DNA of 64,000 nt from Bradyrhizobium canariense (GTDB lineage: Bacteria; Pseudomonadota; Alphaproteobacteria; Rhizobiales; Xanthobacteraceae), in contig NZ_JAFCKJ010000010.1 of NCBI RefSeq assembly GCF_018130465.1, positions 1 through 64,000 of the forward strand, in the 5' to 3' direction. The number at the start of each line of letters is the position of its first letter. Positions within the stretch are counted from its first letter, which is position 1. This document shows, piece after piece, positions 1 through 9,008 of this stretch. Position numbers and translations under genes: made by a program. The notes below the pieces were generated by a model. It was given only the letters and a program-made list of their open reading frames with translations. It was not told the DNA's origin and did no database searches.

Positions 1-75
1 AGGGCGCCTGAAACTACGACTAGTCCGATATGGAAAGCGATGGTCCTAATTCTAATAGAGCCAACCGGAGGAAAC

Positions 76-165
76 ATGACTGCTCTTTTAGATCTGGTGC
101 TTGAGTCTCACGGAACTCTTGAACGATGGCGAAAATTCAACGCGATCACGGCGTCGGCGACCGGC
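76..165 (+). pseudogene. 5' remnant of an unidentified gene at the left edge
   Basis: A strong ribosome binding site (GGAGG at 67-71) precedes an ATG at 76. The first ~29 codons (beginning MTALLDLVLESHGTLERWRK) look like a genuine N-terminus and resemble, from memory, a family of uncharacterised rhizobial proteins that start with a similar 'LLD..L..HG.L.RW' pattern. After about position 165 the reading frame runs antisense into the 3' end of the acyl-CoA ligase on the other strand and loses any protein-like character. I therefore read it as the front end of a gene cut by a rearrangement. The family assignment is a recollection, not a search result. Confidence 0.35.
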
Positions 166-204
166 TTCTGGTGCGGCTTCGCTCCATTCCTTGCAGTGCA
201 TCAC

Positions 205-1797
205 TCAGACCGCGGTTACGGCGTCGGACACCTTCCCGGCCCGCTCGATCGCGATCTCTCGAAGCTTGTGTTTGAGTATCTTGCCGGTGGAGGCTGCGGG
301 CAGCGCGTCGAGCACGATCAATTCAGTCGGACGCTTGTAAGACGTGAGCTGTTGGGCCGTAAACGCCTTGAGGTCTTCGGCGCTAACGCTGGCGCCGGGG
401 AGAAGCTGCACGAACGCGACGACCTCCTCGTTGCCATCAACTGGTCGTCCTACCACAGCTGATTGGACGACTTGGTCGTGTGCGTTCAGCACCGCCTCCA
501 CCTCGGCGGGATAAACGTTGAAGCCGGAGCGAATGATGAGTTCTTTGGTCCGGCCAGCAATGTAGAGATGCCCCTCGCTGTTCACCCGGGCGAGGTCCCC
601 TGTGTTGAACCATCCCTGTTTATCGATCGCCGCGGCCGTCTGCCCGGGTGAATGATAGTAGCCAAGCATCACGTTGGGACCTCGGACGTGCAGTTCGCCC
701 ACTTCGCCGGTCGCCACCTTCTTGCCCTGCCTGTCCACAATCCGATGCTCAATACCGGGAAGAAAGGGGCCGACCGAATCGTCCGAGATTGGGTGTTCGG
801 AACGGACACCCGATAGGCCGGGCGAACATTCGGTTATGCCGTAATTGTTCAATAGCGGGATTCCGAATTCGTCCTCGATCCGCTTCTTCAAGTCGAGGTC
901 GAGCGGCGCGCCGGCAACGGCTATGGTCCGCAGCTTGCCTCGCTCGAGCCGCTGGATACCCTTGACCGCCTTGTGTTCGAGCAGACGCTGATATGTGGCG
1001 GGAACACCGAACAGGCTCGTAATCCCCTCCTCGGCGATGGCATGGGCCAGGGCGGCGGGATCGGCCTTTGCGACAACATACAATGTGCCGCCGTGCATCA
1101 GCGTGGCGATCAGCAGGATCGTATACCCGACGATGTGGGACATCGGCAGCACGCCGTAGATGCGGTCGGCCGGGCCGCTTTGACGAAGAATTCCTGAAGT
1201 CCTTGCGGTAAAGAGCAGATTGCGGTGGCTCAGCATGACCCCCTTCGGTGCACCGGTCGTGCCCGAGGTGTACAAGAGGCCCGCGACCTGGAGGGCGCCG
1301 TCCTTCTCAACGGGCTCCGCTTGCGCATCCGCATTGAGAGGACCAATGCCGATTCCACCGAACGGTCCCACGGCGTCTATCTTGGCGCCGACGCGGCCAG
1401 CGTGATCCGCAGCTTCCTTCGAAAGCGCTGAGTTGAACAGCACGCGCCTGGCGCCGCTGTGCGTTCCGATCAGATCGATCTCCCTGGCGGAGAGGCGGGG
1501 ATTAACCGCAATGCCCCAAGCATCGAGCTTGCTCGCCGCGAAGAGCATCGCCCCCAAGGCCACGCTGTTCTCGCTCGCAATCATCACGCGATCGCCGGGC
1601 CCGATCCCCAAATCGGAAAGGTCCTTCGCCACGGCGTCGACAGCTTCCGAGAACTGCCGGTAGCTCCACGAACGCCCCCCTTGAACGAAGGCCGGATGAT
1701 CCGGCATGTCCCGCACGAACGGCGCGTAGACCTCATGTACCCTGGACGGCAAGCCGTCCAGCAGCTCGGCCGCCGTGATATCGTCCACGCTCCTCAT
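205..1797 (-). CDS. Acyl-CoA synthetase (AMP-dependent ligase), copy 1
   Basis: This enzyme of the ANL superfamily should activate a carboxylic acid to its CoA thioester via an acyl-adenylate. It has 530 residues, normal for the family. The P-loop-like motif YTSGTTGAPKG lies at about residues 176-186, NNYGITECSPG follows near 340, the hinge motif GRTKELIIRSGFNVYPAEVE comes after that, and the catalytic Lys region PAASTGKILKHKL is near the C-terminus. The ATG at 1797 is preferred over the upstream ATG at 1875 because GAGGAGGAT lies just before it and because it aligns with the start of the paralogue at 14343-15956. It is monocistronic, with its own palindrome-containing promoter at about 1890. 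The substrate cannot be told; the paralogue shares most motifs, suggesting related acids. Confidence 0.9.
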   Translation of the reverse strand: MRSVDDITAAELLDGLPSRVHEVYAPFVRDMPDHPAFVQGGRSWSYRQFSEAVDAVAKDLSDLGIGPGDRVMIASENSVALGAMLFAASKLDAWGIAVNPRLSAREIDLIGTHSGARRVLFNSALSKEAADHAGRVGAKIDAVGPFGGIGIGPLNADAQAEPVEKDGALQVAGLLYTSGTTGAPKGVMLSHRNLLFTARTSGILRQSGPADRIYGVLPMSHIVGYTILLIATLMHGGTLYVVAKADPAALAHAIAEEGITSLFGVPATYQRLLEHKAVKGIQRLERGKLRTIAVAGAPLDLDLKKRIEDEFGIPLLNNYGITECSPGLSGVRSEHPISDDSVGPFLPGIEHRIVDRQGKKVATGEVGELHVRGPNVMLGYYHSPGQTAAAIDKQGWFNTGDLARVNSEGHLYIAGRTKELIIRSGFNVYPAEVEAVLNAHDQVVQSAVVGRPVDGNEEVVAFVQLLPGASVSAEDLKAFTAQQLTSYKRPTELIVLDALPAASTGKILKHKLREIAIERAGKVSDAVTAV

Positions 1798-1885
1798 GCC
1801 ATCCTCCTCGCGCCTTGTTTTCGGGAGTGCTGCGCGGCCCCCTTCAAATCGGTAGGTTCGCTCCTTCACTTCCATCGGCCGGGCG

Positions 1886-1914
1886 AGTAAATAGTTCTAA
1901 AATAGAACTGTCAA
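1886..1914 (-). promoter_or_regulatory. Promoter with AGTTC-N7-GAACT operator, copy 1
   Basis: On the minus strand TTGACA (1914-1909) is followed directly by a perfect 7-bp-arm palindrome AGTTCTA-AAA-TAGAACT (1893-1909) and a weak -10 (TTTACT, 1891-1886). It points at the acyl-CoA ligase starting at 1797. The same architecture recurs at 16.0, 19.65 and 23.77 kb, so a shared regulator is inferred. Confidence 0.65.
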
Positions 1915-2290
1915 GTCTGACAGACGTTCGCTTGTGTTAGGCACACAGATGTCCAAGCGCAGAAAATTAATTCCTATTTGGCATTTAATGTTCTAGAGCA
2001 AATCGTTCGGAGAAATCAGTGGGATAAGACGCACTTCAGAAAGCGCGCCCTGCTCGTTGAAACGCACAGTCGCGGCAATCAGCGCGCGTTAGAATCTGTT
2101 GATGCTGCGTGAATGCTTGCTTTGCGTGCGCAGGTTCTAGAGGCCCCTGTTGAGGCTTGGCGTACATTCGGCCGCAGCGTTCAGGCAAACCGCGAACGGC
2201 ACAGGGGCAGTTCGTTAGCGGCTCGCAACAAGCGCGTAGCCGCTATATCAGTGCGGCATTAATCGCCACGGATACTGCTAGAGCTGGCAG
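1915..2290. other. Intergenic stretch without recognisable gene
   Basis: About 375 bases between the promoter of the first ligase and the stop codon of the SDR gene. I see no credible start with a ribosome binding site, no protein family signature in any frame, and no strong hairpin with a T-run. Both flanking genes are on the minus strand, so this is the region downstream of the SDR operon. Confidence 0.4.
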
Positions 2291-3067
2291 TCACCATTTC
2301 TCGAGCCACGGTCGGAGCACGACTTCGAACGCCCAGGTCGACCGATGCTGGCGATGCAGCTGAAGATAGGTTTTCGCGATATGGATGGGGTCGGCCATGT
2401 TGTCGTCGACGGTCGTTCCCGCCAGCCGGTGCGCGCGGGTCCCGTCCTCCTGGGTCCAGCCGATCGCGGCGTCGATCGGCACATTCGCAACGTGGATCCC
2501 CTGCGGCATCAGCTCTCTTGCCATGCTTTGCGCCAGTCCTGACTTGGCCTGACATGCCATTGCAAAGGCGCCACTTGATGGGAAGCCTTTGAGCGCCGCG
2601 CTGGCGTTCGTGAAGATGATCGTTCCTCTCGCGCCGTTGGCGTCGGGTTCGTTTCCCAGCATGAGCCGAGCTGCCTGTTGACCGACCAGAAACGCGCTGA
2701 AGGCCGAGTTTCGAAGTGTTTCGAGCGCCAAGACTGGGTCGGCCTCGATAACGCTCTTGCGAAAAATGCCGGGAACGCGGCCATCGATGTTGTGCACGAC
2801 GAGCCTCGGCGTTCCGACGTCTCGAACAACATTTCCGAACAGCTGCGCCACGGCTGCCGGTTCGCTGGCATCGCAGGCATATCGGCGCACGTCATGCGTC
2901 TTCTCGAGCGTCTCAAGGGCCGCCTTGTCGGGATTCCTGGCAGCGACGCAGACCCGCATGCCGTTTTCCGCAAACAGCCGGGCGCAACTCGAGCTGATGC
3001 CCGGACCGCCGCCGACAACGAGCGCGACGTCCTGTAAAGATTGGGTATCGCGATTGGATTGAGTCAT
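2291..3067 (-). CDS. Short-chain dehydrogenase-like protein without catalytic Tyr (SDR paralogue 1)
   Basis: This is a Rossmann-fold SDR of 258 residues with an atypical glycine motif (VVGGGPGISSSCARLF) near residues 17-32. The catalytic YxxxK is absent: the corresponding stretch is FAMACQAKSG, so only the Lys is kept and Ala sits where Tyr belongs. It ends in RPWLEKW, a C-terminal signature shared with the SDRs at 4038, 13591 and 16191. It probably acts, or acts as a binding partner, on a CoA ester in the same pathway, but ordinary NAD(P)H-dependent ketone reduction is doubtful. ATG 3067 was chosen over an in-frame TTG at 3100 by alignment with the other paralogues; the ribosome site is weak for either. 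It is the last gene of a three-gene minus-strand operon. Confidence 0.8.
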   Translation of the reverse strand: MTQSNRDTQSLQDVALVVGGGPGISSSCARLFAENGMRVCVAARNPDKAALETLEKTHDVRRYACDASEPAAVAQLFGNVVRDVGTPRLVVHNIDGRVPGIFRKSVIEADPVLALETLRNSAFSAFLVGQQAARLMLGNEPDANGARGTIIFTNASAALKGFPSSGAFAMACQAKSGLAQSMARELMPQGIHVANVPIDAAIGWTQEDGTRAHRLAGTTVDDNMADPIHIAKTYLQLHRQHRSTWAFEVVLRPWLEKW

Positions 3068-3127
3068 GTTGCTTGCTCGCGTGCGTTTGGTGGCCGGCAA
3101 TCTAGTTCTTCAGTGACTCGATCAGCC

Positions 3128-3949
3128 TCACCTGAAATTAGGAGCGCGTTTCTCGATGAAGGCCCGCACCGCCTCGGTATGCTGCGCGGTGCTCGCTGCG
3201 AGGACCATCTTCTCGGCCTCATGGTCCAATGACGTCAGGAAGTCAGCCGAAAAAGCAAGGTCGAGATTATCCTTGATGGAGGCAAACGCACTCGCCGGAC
3301 CGTGCGCCAACGTTCTCGCGATCCCAAATGCTTCGCGCTGCAGGTCGACATCAGGCACCACGCGATTTACCAACCCCAGTGCTTCGCAACGGCGCGCATC
3401 GATCCGTTCGGACAGGAACATAAGTTCGCGGGCACGCGCCGTCCCGGCGAGCCGGGTCAACAGCCACGAAATGCCGTAATCGCCGGTGAGCGCAATTCTG
3501 GCATAACCAGTCGTCATGATGGTGGATTCAGCCGCGATGCGAATATCGCAGGCGAGAGCGATCGCAAGCCCGGCGCCAGCCGCCGGTCCCGGCAAGGCCG
3601 CGATGGTGGGTTTGCGGGCCGAGACAAGCACGCCGGTCAGCGTTCGCTGACGCTCCTTCAGTCGCGCAACCTTGTCGCTGAGTGACATAGCCGGTGCGGC
3701 CGAACTGCCGCCCATCCCCTTAACGTCGCCTCCGGAACAGAAAGCGCTGCCTGCACCGGTAATCAACAGCGCGCCGACATCCGGATCGTCACCGCTCTGC
3801 TTGATCATCCGACGCAGCGCCGGCGTGAGATGATCGGACAGCGAATTTCGTGCCTCGGGCCGATTTAAGGTGATCACGGCAACGCGATCCCGGATCACGC
3901 ACAGCAGTTCGTCCGTCCCTGTATCAACCGAGATCGACTCATCCGTCAT
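3128..3949 (-). CDS. Enoyl-CoA hydratase/isomerase family protein
   Basis: This crotonase-fold protein of 273 residues should hydrate or isomerise a 2,3-enoyl-CoA in the cytoplasm. The oxyanion-hole segments are visible: GAGSAFCSGGDVKGM and PGPAAGAGLAIALACDIR. In the catalytic segment (ARIALTGDYGISWLLTRL) the two usual Glu residues of hydratases are not both present; an Asp stands near the Glu164 position, a pattern seen in PaaG-like isomerases. Isomerase activity is therefore as likely as hydratase. The ATG at 3949 has AAAGG 8 bases upstream and is favoured over in-frame starts further upstream. It sits between two SDR genes, with 88 bp to the first SDR downstream and 60 bp or so after the SDR upstream. 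Confidence 0.85.
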   Translation of the reverse strand: MTDESISVDTGTDELLCVIRDRVAVITLNRPEARNSLSDHLTPALRRMIKQSGDDPDVGALLITGAGSAFCSGGDVKGMGGSSAAPAMSLSDKVARLKERQRTLTGVLVSARKPTIAALPGPAAGAGLAIALACDIRIAAESTIMTTGYARIALTGDYGISWLLTRLAGTARARELMFLSERIDARRCEALGLVNRVVPDVDLQREAFGIARTLAHGPASAFASIKDNLDLAFSADFLTSLDHEAEKMVLAASTAQHTEAVRAFIEKRAPNFR

Positions 3950-4037
3950 GGTTTGACCTTTCAGGTTCAGCATCTGCGGCGCTCTAAAATGATAAGCGCG
4001 TAATCCAACCGCAACCGCGTTTCTCATCGGCCAGGTG

Positions 4038-4742
4038 TCACCAGTTTTCGCGGAATGGTCGCAGTTCCGTTAGAAATGACCACGCCGATCGGTCCTGGCC
4101 GTAGAGATGGTACAATTCGTCGGCGATGGCAGCAGGCTTGATGAAGAATTCATCCGGTTTGTCGCTCATGCGTGCGCGCATCCGGGGCGTGTCGATCACA
4201 GCGTCGATGAGAAGATAGGCCACATGCACGCCGAGAGGCCCCATTTCCCGTGCGATCGACTCGGCCAATATGCGCTGAGCGGCCTTTGTCGGAGCGAAGC
4301 CGGCGAAATTGGCCTTGCCCCGGATCGACGACGTGTTTCCGGTCACCAGGATGGCACCCCGACCGCGAGCAATCATGTCAGGAGCCACTTCGCGCGACAG
4401 ATATAACAGGCCCATGACGTTGACCTCGAAGTTGTTCTTCAGCATCTTCGGATCGATCTCGCGAAAGCTCCCCCATCCCCCGCCGACCGCGTTGTGGATG
4501 AGAACCTCGGCCGCGCCAAAACGGCGCTTTGCGTCAGCGACCACCGTCCGCACCTGACTCTCGTCTGAGACGTCGCAGGTCACCGCATGCACGTCGGGAA
4601 GCTCTTGCGCAAGACGATTGATGAGATCGGTTGACCGAGCAAGCGCTATGATACGAAACCCGCCGGCAGAGAAGCGCTTGACGATGGCAGCTCCAGTGCC
4701 CGGCCCTACCCCGGTCACGATCGCGATCGGTTTCCCTGTCAC
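4038..4742 (-). CDS. Short-chain dehydrogenase-like protein without catalytic Tyr (SDR paralogue 2)
   Basis: The 234-residue SDR starts with GTG at 4742, preceded by GAAGGGAG. The glycine motif is TGVGPGTG near residues 10-17. At the active site FAGFAPTKAAQ replaces YxxxK with FxxxK, and the protein ends in LRPFRENW, matching the other SDRs of the window. The NAD(P)-binding half looks intact while the proton donor is missing. It is the promoter-proximal gene of the operon 4742>2291, followed by the crotonase and SDR paralogue 1. The 190 bases upstream to the tetR stop presumably hold the promoter, though I see no clear -35/-10 and no copy of the palindrome found elsewhere. Confidence 0.82.
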   Translation of the reverse strand: MTGKPIAIVTGVGPGTGAAIVKRFSAGGFRIIALARSTDLINRLAQELPDVHAVTCDVSDESQVRTVVADAKRRFGAAEVLIHNAVGGGWGSFREIDPKMLKNNFEVNVMGLLYLSREVAPDMIARGRGAILVTGNTSSIRGKANFAGFAPTKAAQRILAESIAREMGPLGVHVAYLLIDAVIDTPRMRARMSDKPDEFFIKPAAIADELYHLYGQDRSAWSFLTELRPFRENW

Positions 4743-4933
4743 TTGACGCTCCCTTCGAGCAATTGTCCCGCCGCTCTCATATGAATTCGCTCGGACTGCA
4801 ACTGGTGGGAGGCAGCCTCATGCGCAGATACCAGGGCCAGACGAACCGCGACATTCTTGTGGTAAGTTGTTCCCGCAATAGGTTGCAGGCTGTCTTGGCC
4901 ATTTTCCGGCCATCATGGTGACCTCCCTTACGT

Positions 4934-5557
4934 TTATGATTTTTCGCAGTGCGTCGCCCTCGTTGTTCTTCGTTGCGGCTTTCGAGTGCGGCCGCCTACG
5001 GTCTTGCGTCCGGCATCGAGGATGCGGTCGGAAAGTTTTCCCGCGCCGACGGCACGCGACAGCACGATCGATCCCACCAGGGTTGCGATAGCCCCTGTCG
5101 CGATCTGGCGGGCCTGTCCAGCTGGCTCACCGGGAAGCAACTCGACAAGGGCATCGATCATCTTCTCCAGTTTAGAAGCCAGGGCCTGCTGCTCGCTCGG
5201 GCTCGACCGCGCGACATCGACGGCTAGGGTTGGAAGCGCGCAACCGTGTTTAGGATTGTCGCGATGCCTGAGACTAAGATAATCGGCGATCAAGGCCTCG
5301 AAGCGTTCCCTGTTGGTTTTCCCGGTCGCCAGTTTTTTCCATCGCTCAGTCGTTTGGTCCATGGCAAAGGCGATCGCCTCGCTGACAAGCGCGGCACGCG
5401 AATCGAAATGATTATAGAAACCGCCGTGCGTGAGACCCGCGAGCTTCATTAAGTCGACAACACTGAGCCCCTCCGCGCCCCTTTGGCGCAAACCGTAGGA
5501 GGCATTTTCAACGATTCGATCGCGAGTTTGACGCCTGTGGTCTTCTACGTATCGCAT
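4934..5557 (-). CDS. TetR/AcrR-family transcriptional regulator
   Basis: The 207-residue regulator carries an N-terminal helix-turn-helix: TRDRIVENASYGLRQRGAEG, then LSVVDLMKLAGLTHGGFYNHF at about residues 30-50, the TetR signature. The C-terminal ligand domain contains HGCALPTLAVDVARS, typical of a TetR subgroup often linked to fatty-acyl or aromatic metabolism. The ATG at 5557 follows CGGAGTGGCG and is chosen over a longer start at 5614. It is divergent from the thiolase at 5726, and a 22-bp perfect palindrome (5677-5698) lies between them. Autoregulation and control of the thiolase/MFS pair is the simple inference. Confidence 0.9.
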   Translation of the reverse strand: MRYVEDHRRQTRDRIVENASYGLRQRGAEGLSVVDLMKLAGLTHGGFYNHFDSRAALVSEAIAFAMDQTTERWKKLATGKTNRERFEALIADYLSLRHRDNPKHGCALPTLAVDVARSSPSEQQALASKLEKMIDALVELLPGEPAGQARQIATGAIATLVGSIVLSRAVGAGKLSDRILDAGRKTVGGRTRKPQRRTTRATHCEKS

Positions 5558-5676
5558 CGCCACTCCGTGCAAGGTCCTAAGGTGATCGGCTGCACAACCC
5601 GTCCCCATCCCCAAAGCAATTCTGGAACGCGCTTCCTTGAAGTTCGCGGCAACATTTCATTGCAATGCTGGCTATC

Positions 5677-5698
5677 TTATATGACTATCGTCATATAA
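5677..5698. promoter_or_regulatory. Perfect palindromic operator between tetR and thiolase
   Basis: TTATATGAC-N4-GTCATATAA has 9-bp arms with no mismatch and lies 27 bp before the thiolase ATG and 120 bp before the tetR ATG. Such palindromes are characteristic of TetR-family sites. No second copy was noticed in the window. Confidence 0.65.
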
Positions 5699-5725
5699 CA
5701 ACGCCTATCAACAGGAGAGATCGCC

Positions 5726-6925
5726 ATGGCCACCGCTTCCGACCCCGTCGTCATCCTTTCCGCCGCTCGGACGCCACTCGGCCGCTTCATGGGCGAGTTG
5801 TCGCCTCTCAGCGCCCACAAGCTCGGCTCCCACGTGATCGGCGCGGCGCTGGAACGGGCCGAGCTGGCGCCCGAGCGGATCGATGAGGTCTTCATGGGCA
5901 ACGTCTTGCCGGCCGGACAAGGCCAGGCGCCGGCGCGCCAAGCCGCCCGCGGCGCCAAACTGCCTGATGCCACCGGCGCCACAACCGTCAACAAGGTCTG
6001 CGGTTCCGGCATGAAGGCGACCATGCTGGCCCACGACATCATCAATGCGGGCTCAGCCTCGATCGTACTGTCGGGTGGCATGGAGAGCATGAGCAATGCG
6101 CCCTATCTGCTGGCTAAGGCACGCGGCGGTTACCGCGCCGGCCATGACCGGATCATCGATCACATGATGATGGACGGGCTGGAGGACGCCTATGAGACCG
6201 GCCGCTCGATGGGCGATTTCGGTGAGGCCACCGCGGAAGCCTATCAGTTCACCCGGAAAGATCAGGATGCCTACGCGATGGAGACTTTGACCCGCGCCCG
6301 CAAGGCCGTGGAGGGGGGCGCATTCAAGGCCGAGATCGCGCCGATCACGCTGACCGAGAAAGCTGGACCGCGGATCATCGCCAATGACGAGCACCCGCTC
6401 AAGGTCGATCCCGCCAAGATCCCCGGGCTGAAAGCCGCGTTCCGCGCCAACGGCACCATCACGCCGGCCGCCTCCTCCGCCAATGCCGATGGCGCTGCGG
6501 CGCTCATTCTTGCAAAGCGCTCGCTCGCGGATCGCGACGGTCTCCCCGTACTGGCCGAGATCAAAGGGCACGCCACCCATAGCCAGGAACCGCAATGGTT
6601 CACCACCGCGCCGATCCCGGCCATTCGCAAGCTGTTGGACAAGGTCGGCTGGAGCGTCGGCGATGTCGATCTGTTCGAGATCAACGAAGCCTTTGCCGTA
6701 GTGGCAATGGCCGCACAAAAGGATCTCGGCATCCCCAGGGAGAAGCTGAACGTCAATGGCGGCGCCTGCGCGCTCGGTCATCCAATCGGTGCCACCGGCG
6801 CGCGCCTGATGGTGACGCTGCTGCATGCGCTGGAGGCGCAAAACCTCAAACGCGGCGTTGCAGCCCTTTGCATCGGTGGCGGTGAAGCCACCGCCATCGC
6901 GATCGAGCGCGTCGTCCGCAGATAG
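5726..6925 (+). CDS. Acetyl-CoA C-acyltransferase (thiolase)
   Basis: A thiolase of 399 residues that should cleave 3-oxoacyl-CoA with CoA, or condense two acetyl-CoA. The nucleophilic Cys lies in VNKVCGSGMKA (about residue 92), the His in GACALGHPIGATGARL (about 352) and the second Cys in LCIGGGEATA (about 383). The start is backed by AGGAGAGATCGCC. It is preceded by the TetR-type palindrome and followed 94 bp later by an MFS gene on the same strand. Sequence character is nearer to biosynthetic/degradative acetyl-CoA acetyltransferases than to the thiolase at 10044, so the two are not recent duplicates. Confidence 0.93.
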   Translation: MATASDPVVILSAARTPLGRFMGELSPLSAHKLGSHVIGAALERAELAPERIDEVFMGNVLPAGQGQAPARQAARGAKLPDATGATTVNKVCGSGMKATMLAHDIINAGSASIVLSGGMESMSNAPYLLAKARGGYRAGHDRIIDHMMMDGLEDAYETGRSMGDFGEATAEAYQFTRKDQDAYAMETLTRARKAVEGGAFKAEIAPITLTEKAGPRIIANDEHPLKVDPAKIPGLKAAFRANGTITPAASSANADGAAALILAKRSLADRDGLPVLAEIKGHATHSQEPQWFTTAPIPAIRKLLDKVGWSVGDVDLFEINEAFAVVAMAAQKDLGIPREKLNVNGGACALGHPIGATGARLMVTLLHALEAQNLKRGVAALCIGGGEATAIAIERVVRR

Positions 6926-7019
6926 CACAGCCGATCCGACCAGAAGGGCTCGGCGAGCGGCGCGAACCGCGTCACTCGCCTCCTTGTGACCTGCCTATCC
7001 TATCAGCGCGAAAGCTCCC

Positions 7020-8243
7020 ATGGCTGGCCAGCGCCAAACGACCAAAAGCGTGCCGAGGGACGTTCCCGTCTCCAGTGGCCTGGCGATCGCAGTTCTTTCC
7101 GTCCTGGCCGCCATGGGTACGCTCGCGACCAACATCTTGCTGCCGTCGCTGCCACAGATTGCGATCTCATTGAATGTCACCAGCGCGGCGGTCACATCCG
7201 CCATCACCGTCTTTCTTGCTGTGTTCGGCATAGGCCAACTCCTGGTCGGACCGATTTCGGATCGTTACGGGAGGCGCTGGCCAGTCTTGACTGGATTTGC
7301 CGTGTTCATCGGCGGCAGCGTCTGGTGCGGTTTGGCAAACGACCTGCCTAACCTTTTGGCCGGCCGCGTCGTGCAGGCTGCTGGCGCGTGCGCGACGTCC
7401 GTGCTGTCTCGCGCCATCGCCCGCGACATGTTCAGTGGGCCGGCGCTGGCACGCGCGATGGCTATCATCATGATCGCAATGTCAGCAGCCCCCGGATTCT
7501 CGCCGCTGCTGGGCGGCGCACTCGATCACAGTTTTGGCTGGCGCTCCGAATTCGCTTTTGTCGCGGCGTTTGCCGGAGCTGGCGCCATTGGCTACGGCAT
7601 CGTCCTCGGCGAAACCCACAACTCCACCCGCACTCCGCTCTATCCGGTCGCCATCGCCAGGACCTATATTGACCTGATTGGCGATCGTCGCTTCGCTATT
7701 CCCGCTGCGACGGCGAGCCTGATCATAGGCGGCTTGTTCTCGATGTTTTCGGCTGCACCGCGCTTATTCATCGAAGCGTTGCACTTCACGCCGATCCAGC
7801 TCGGCCTCTTCTTCGCCGGTACCGTCTTTATCGTATTCACCGCGGGCATGCTGGCGACGAAATTGGCACCACGCTACGGCCTCGATCGCCCGATCCGGGC
7901 AGGACTGTGGGCAACGGCCGCCAGCAGCGTTGCGGTACTGCTCATCTCAATGATCAGCCCGACTTTTCTGCCGTTTCTGGGCGCGATGTGCGTATTTCTC
8001 CTCGGCATGGGCGTCGTTAGTCCACTGGCCACCGCGCGGGCGCTCTCTCCATTTGGGGAGAAGGCCGGCGCAGCCTCGGCGCTGCTGGGTTTCTGGCAGA
8101 TGATGAACGCCGCAATCGGCGTATGGCTTGCGGCCACGGTGTCGCATGAAGCAATGTTCGCGCTCGGCATCGTTTTGAGCGCGTTTTCACTGCTCGCACT
8201 TGTCCTGTACGCGTGGGGCCTGAGGTCACCTGTTCCACATTAG
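7020..8243 (+). CDS. MFS transporter, Bcr/CflA-type drug resistance family
   Basis: A 407-residue inner-membrane protein with about 12 hydrophobic segments. The first (about residues 18-40) contains ATNILLPSLPQIA, and the loop 2-3 motif is GPISDRYGRRWPVL, both typical of the Bcr/CflA multidrug exporters. It likely exports a toxic substrate or intermediate of the neighbouring pathway by proton antiport. The ribosome site before ATG 7020 is weak. It is downstream of the thiolase and probably co-transcribed. Its stop codon overlaps the stop of the convergent flavin reductase gene by four bases. Confidence 0.9.
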   Translation: MAGQRQTTKSVPRDVPVSSGLAIAVLSVLAAMGTLATNILLPSLPQIAISLNVTSAAVTSAITVFLAVFGIGQLLVGPISDRYGRRWPVLTGFAVFIGGSVWCGLANDLPNLLAGRVVQAAGACATSVLSRAIARDMFSGPALARAMAIIMIAMSAAPGFSPLLGGALDHSFGWRSEFAFVAAFAGAGAIGYGIVLGETHNSTRTPLYPVAIARTYIDLIGDRRFAIPAATASLIIGGLFSMFSAAPRLFIEALHFTPIQLGLFFAGTVFIVFTAGMLATKLAPRYGLDRPIRAGLWATAASSVAVLLISMISPTFLPFLGAMCVFLLGMGVVSPLATARALSPFGEKAGAASALLGFWQMMNAAIGVWLAATVSHEAMFALGIVLSAFSLLALVLYAWGLRSPVPH

Positions 8244-8893
8244 CTGCCATGGAACTCCGGTTTGCTACTGCCTGGCGGGCGCGGCATCTCGAACATGTTC
8301 TCCGTCTTGACCTCGAGGTAATCACCACCACGGCCGGCGCGCAGTATGGGACGCGCAAGTGCCGTGTTGTAGACGCCGTCCTCGATCAAAGACTTGTCGA
8401 TGTATACTGCGACGACCTCGCCGAGTACGAACCATCCTTCGACCTTCTCACCGCGCGCATTCGCCAACTGAGAGACCTCGACGACCTTGCATTCCATAGC
8501 GGCCCTGCTCTCGCCTACCCGCGGCACCGCTACGTGGCGCCCGGGGATTGGCGTCAGCCCTGCCGTTTCGAACTCGCTTACACCGTGATCGAGGGGCGCG
8601 GCCGTCTTGTTCATGCGCTCGCCCAGATCCATCGTAACCAGATTCCAAACAAATTCGCGGGTCTCGCTGACGTTCTTGACGGTGTCCTTCCAGGAAATTG
8701 AGGAAAATCCGATTATCGGAGGGTCGTATAGGAACGCGTTGAAGAAGCTGTATGGAGCGAGGTTCAGTTGACCAGCCGCATTGCGTGACGAAATCCAACC
8801 AATCGGACGCGGCGCGACAATCGCATTGAATGGATTATGTCGGAGCCCGTGGCCCTTTGAAGGCTCGTAGTAGTGGAAGTCGGCCAGATCCAT
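8240..8893 (-). CDS. Flavin reductase-like FMN-binding protein
   Basis: The 217-residue protein belongs to the flavin reductase/DIM6-NTAB fold (FMN-binding split barrel): it begins MDLADFHYYEPSKGHGLRHN and carries NAIVAPRPIGWISSRNAAGQ, NLAPYSFFNAF and a C-terminal RPILRAGRGGDYLEV. It may deliver reduced flavin to an oxygenase or reduce a substrate directly. The ATG at 8893 follows GGGAGGGGAG and is preferred to the longer start at 8959. It is the probable last gene of the long minus-strand operon beginning at 15956, about 115 bp after the nitronate monooxygenase. No partner two-component monooxygenase was found in the window. Confidence 0.85.
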   Translation of the reverse strand: MDLADFHYYEPSKGHGLRHNPFNAIVAPRPIGWISSRNAAGQLNLAPYSFFNAFLYDPPIIGFSSISWKDTVKNVSETREFVWNLVTMDLGERMNKTAAPLDHGVSEFETAGLTPIPGRHVAVPRVGESRAAMECKVVEVSQLANARGEKVEGWFVLGEVVAVYIDKSLIEDGVYNTALARPILRAGRGGDYLEVKTENMFEMPRPPGSSKPEFHGS

Positions 8894-9008
8894 AAACTCC
8901 CCTCCCCCGAGACTGCCGAAGGCCATCCATTGCTGGTCAATCGAGCTTCGCCATAACAATCATCCCACGCACAAACGTGCGTGGGCATCGCCTCGTTAGA
9001 ACACCTGG

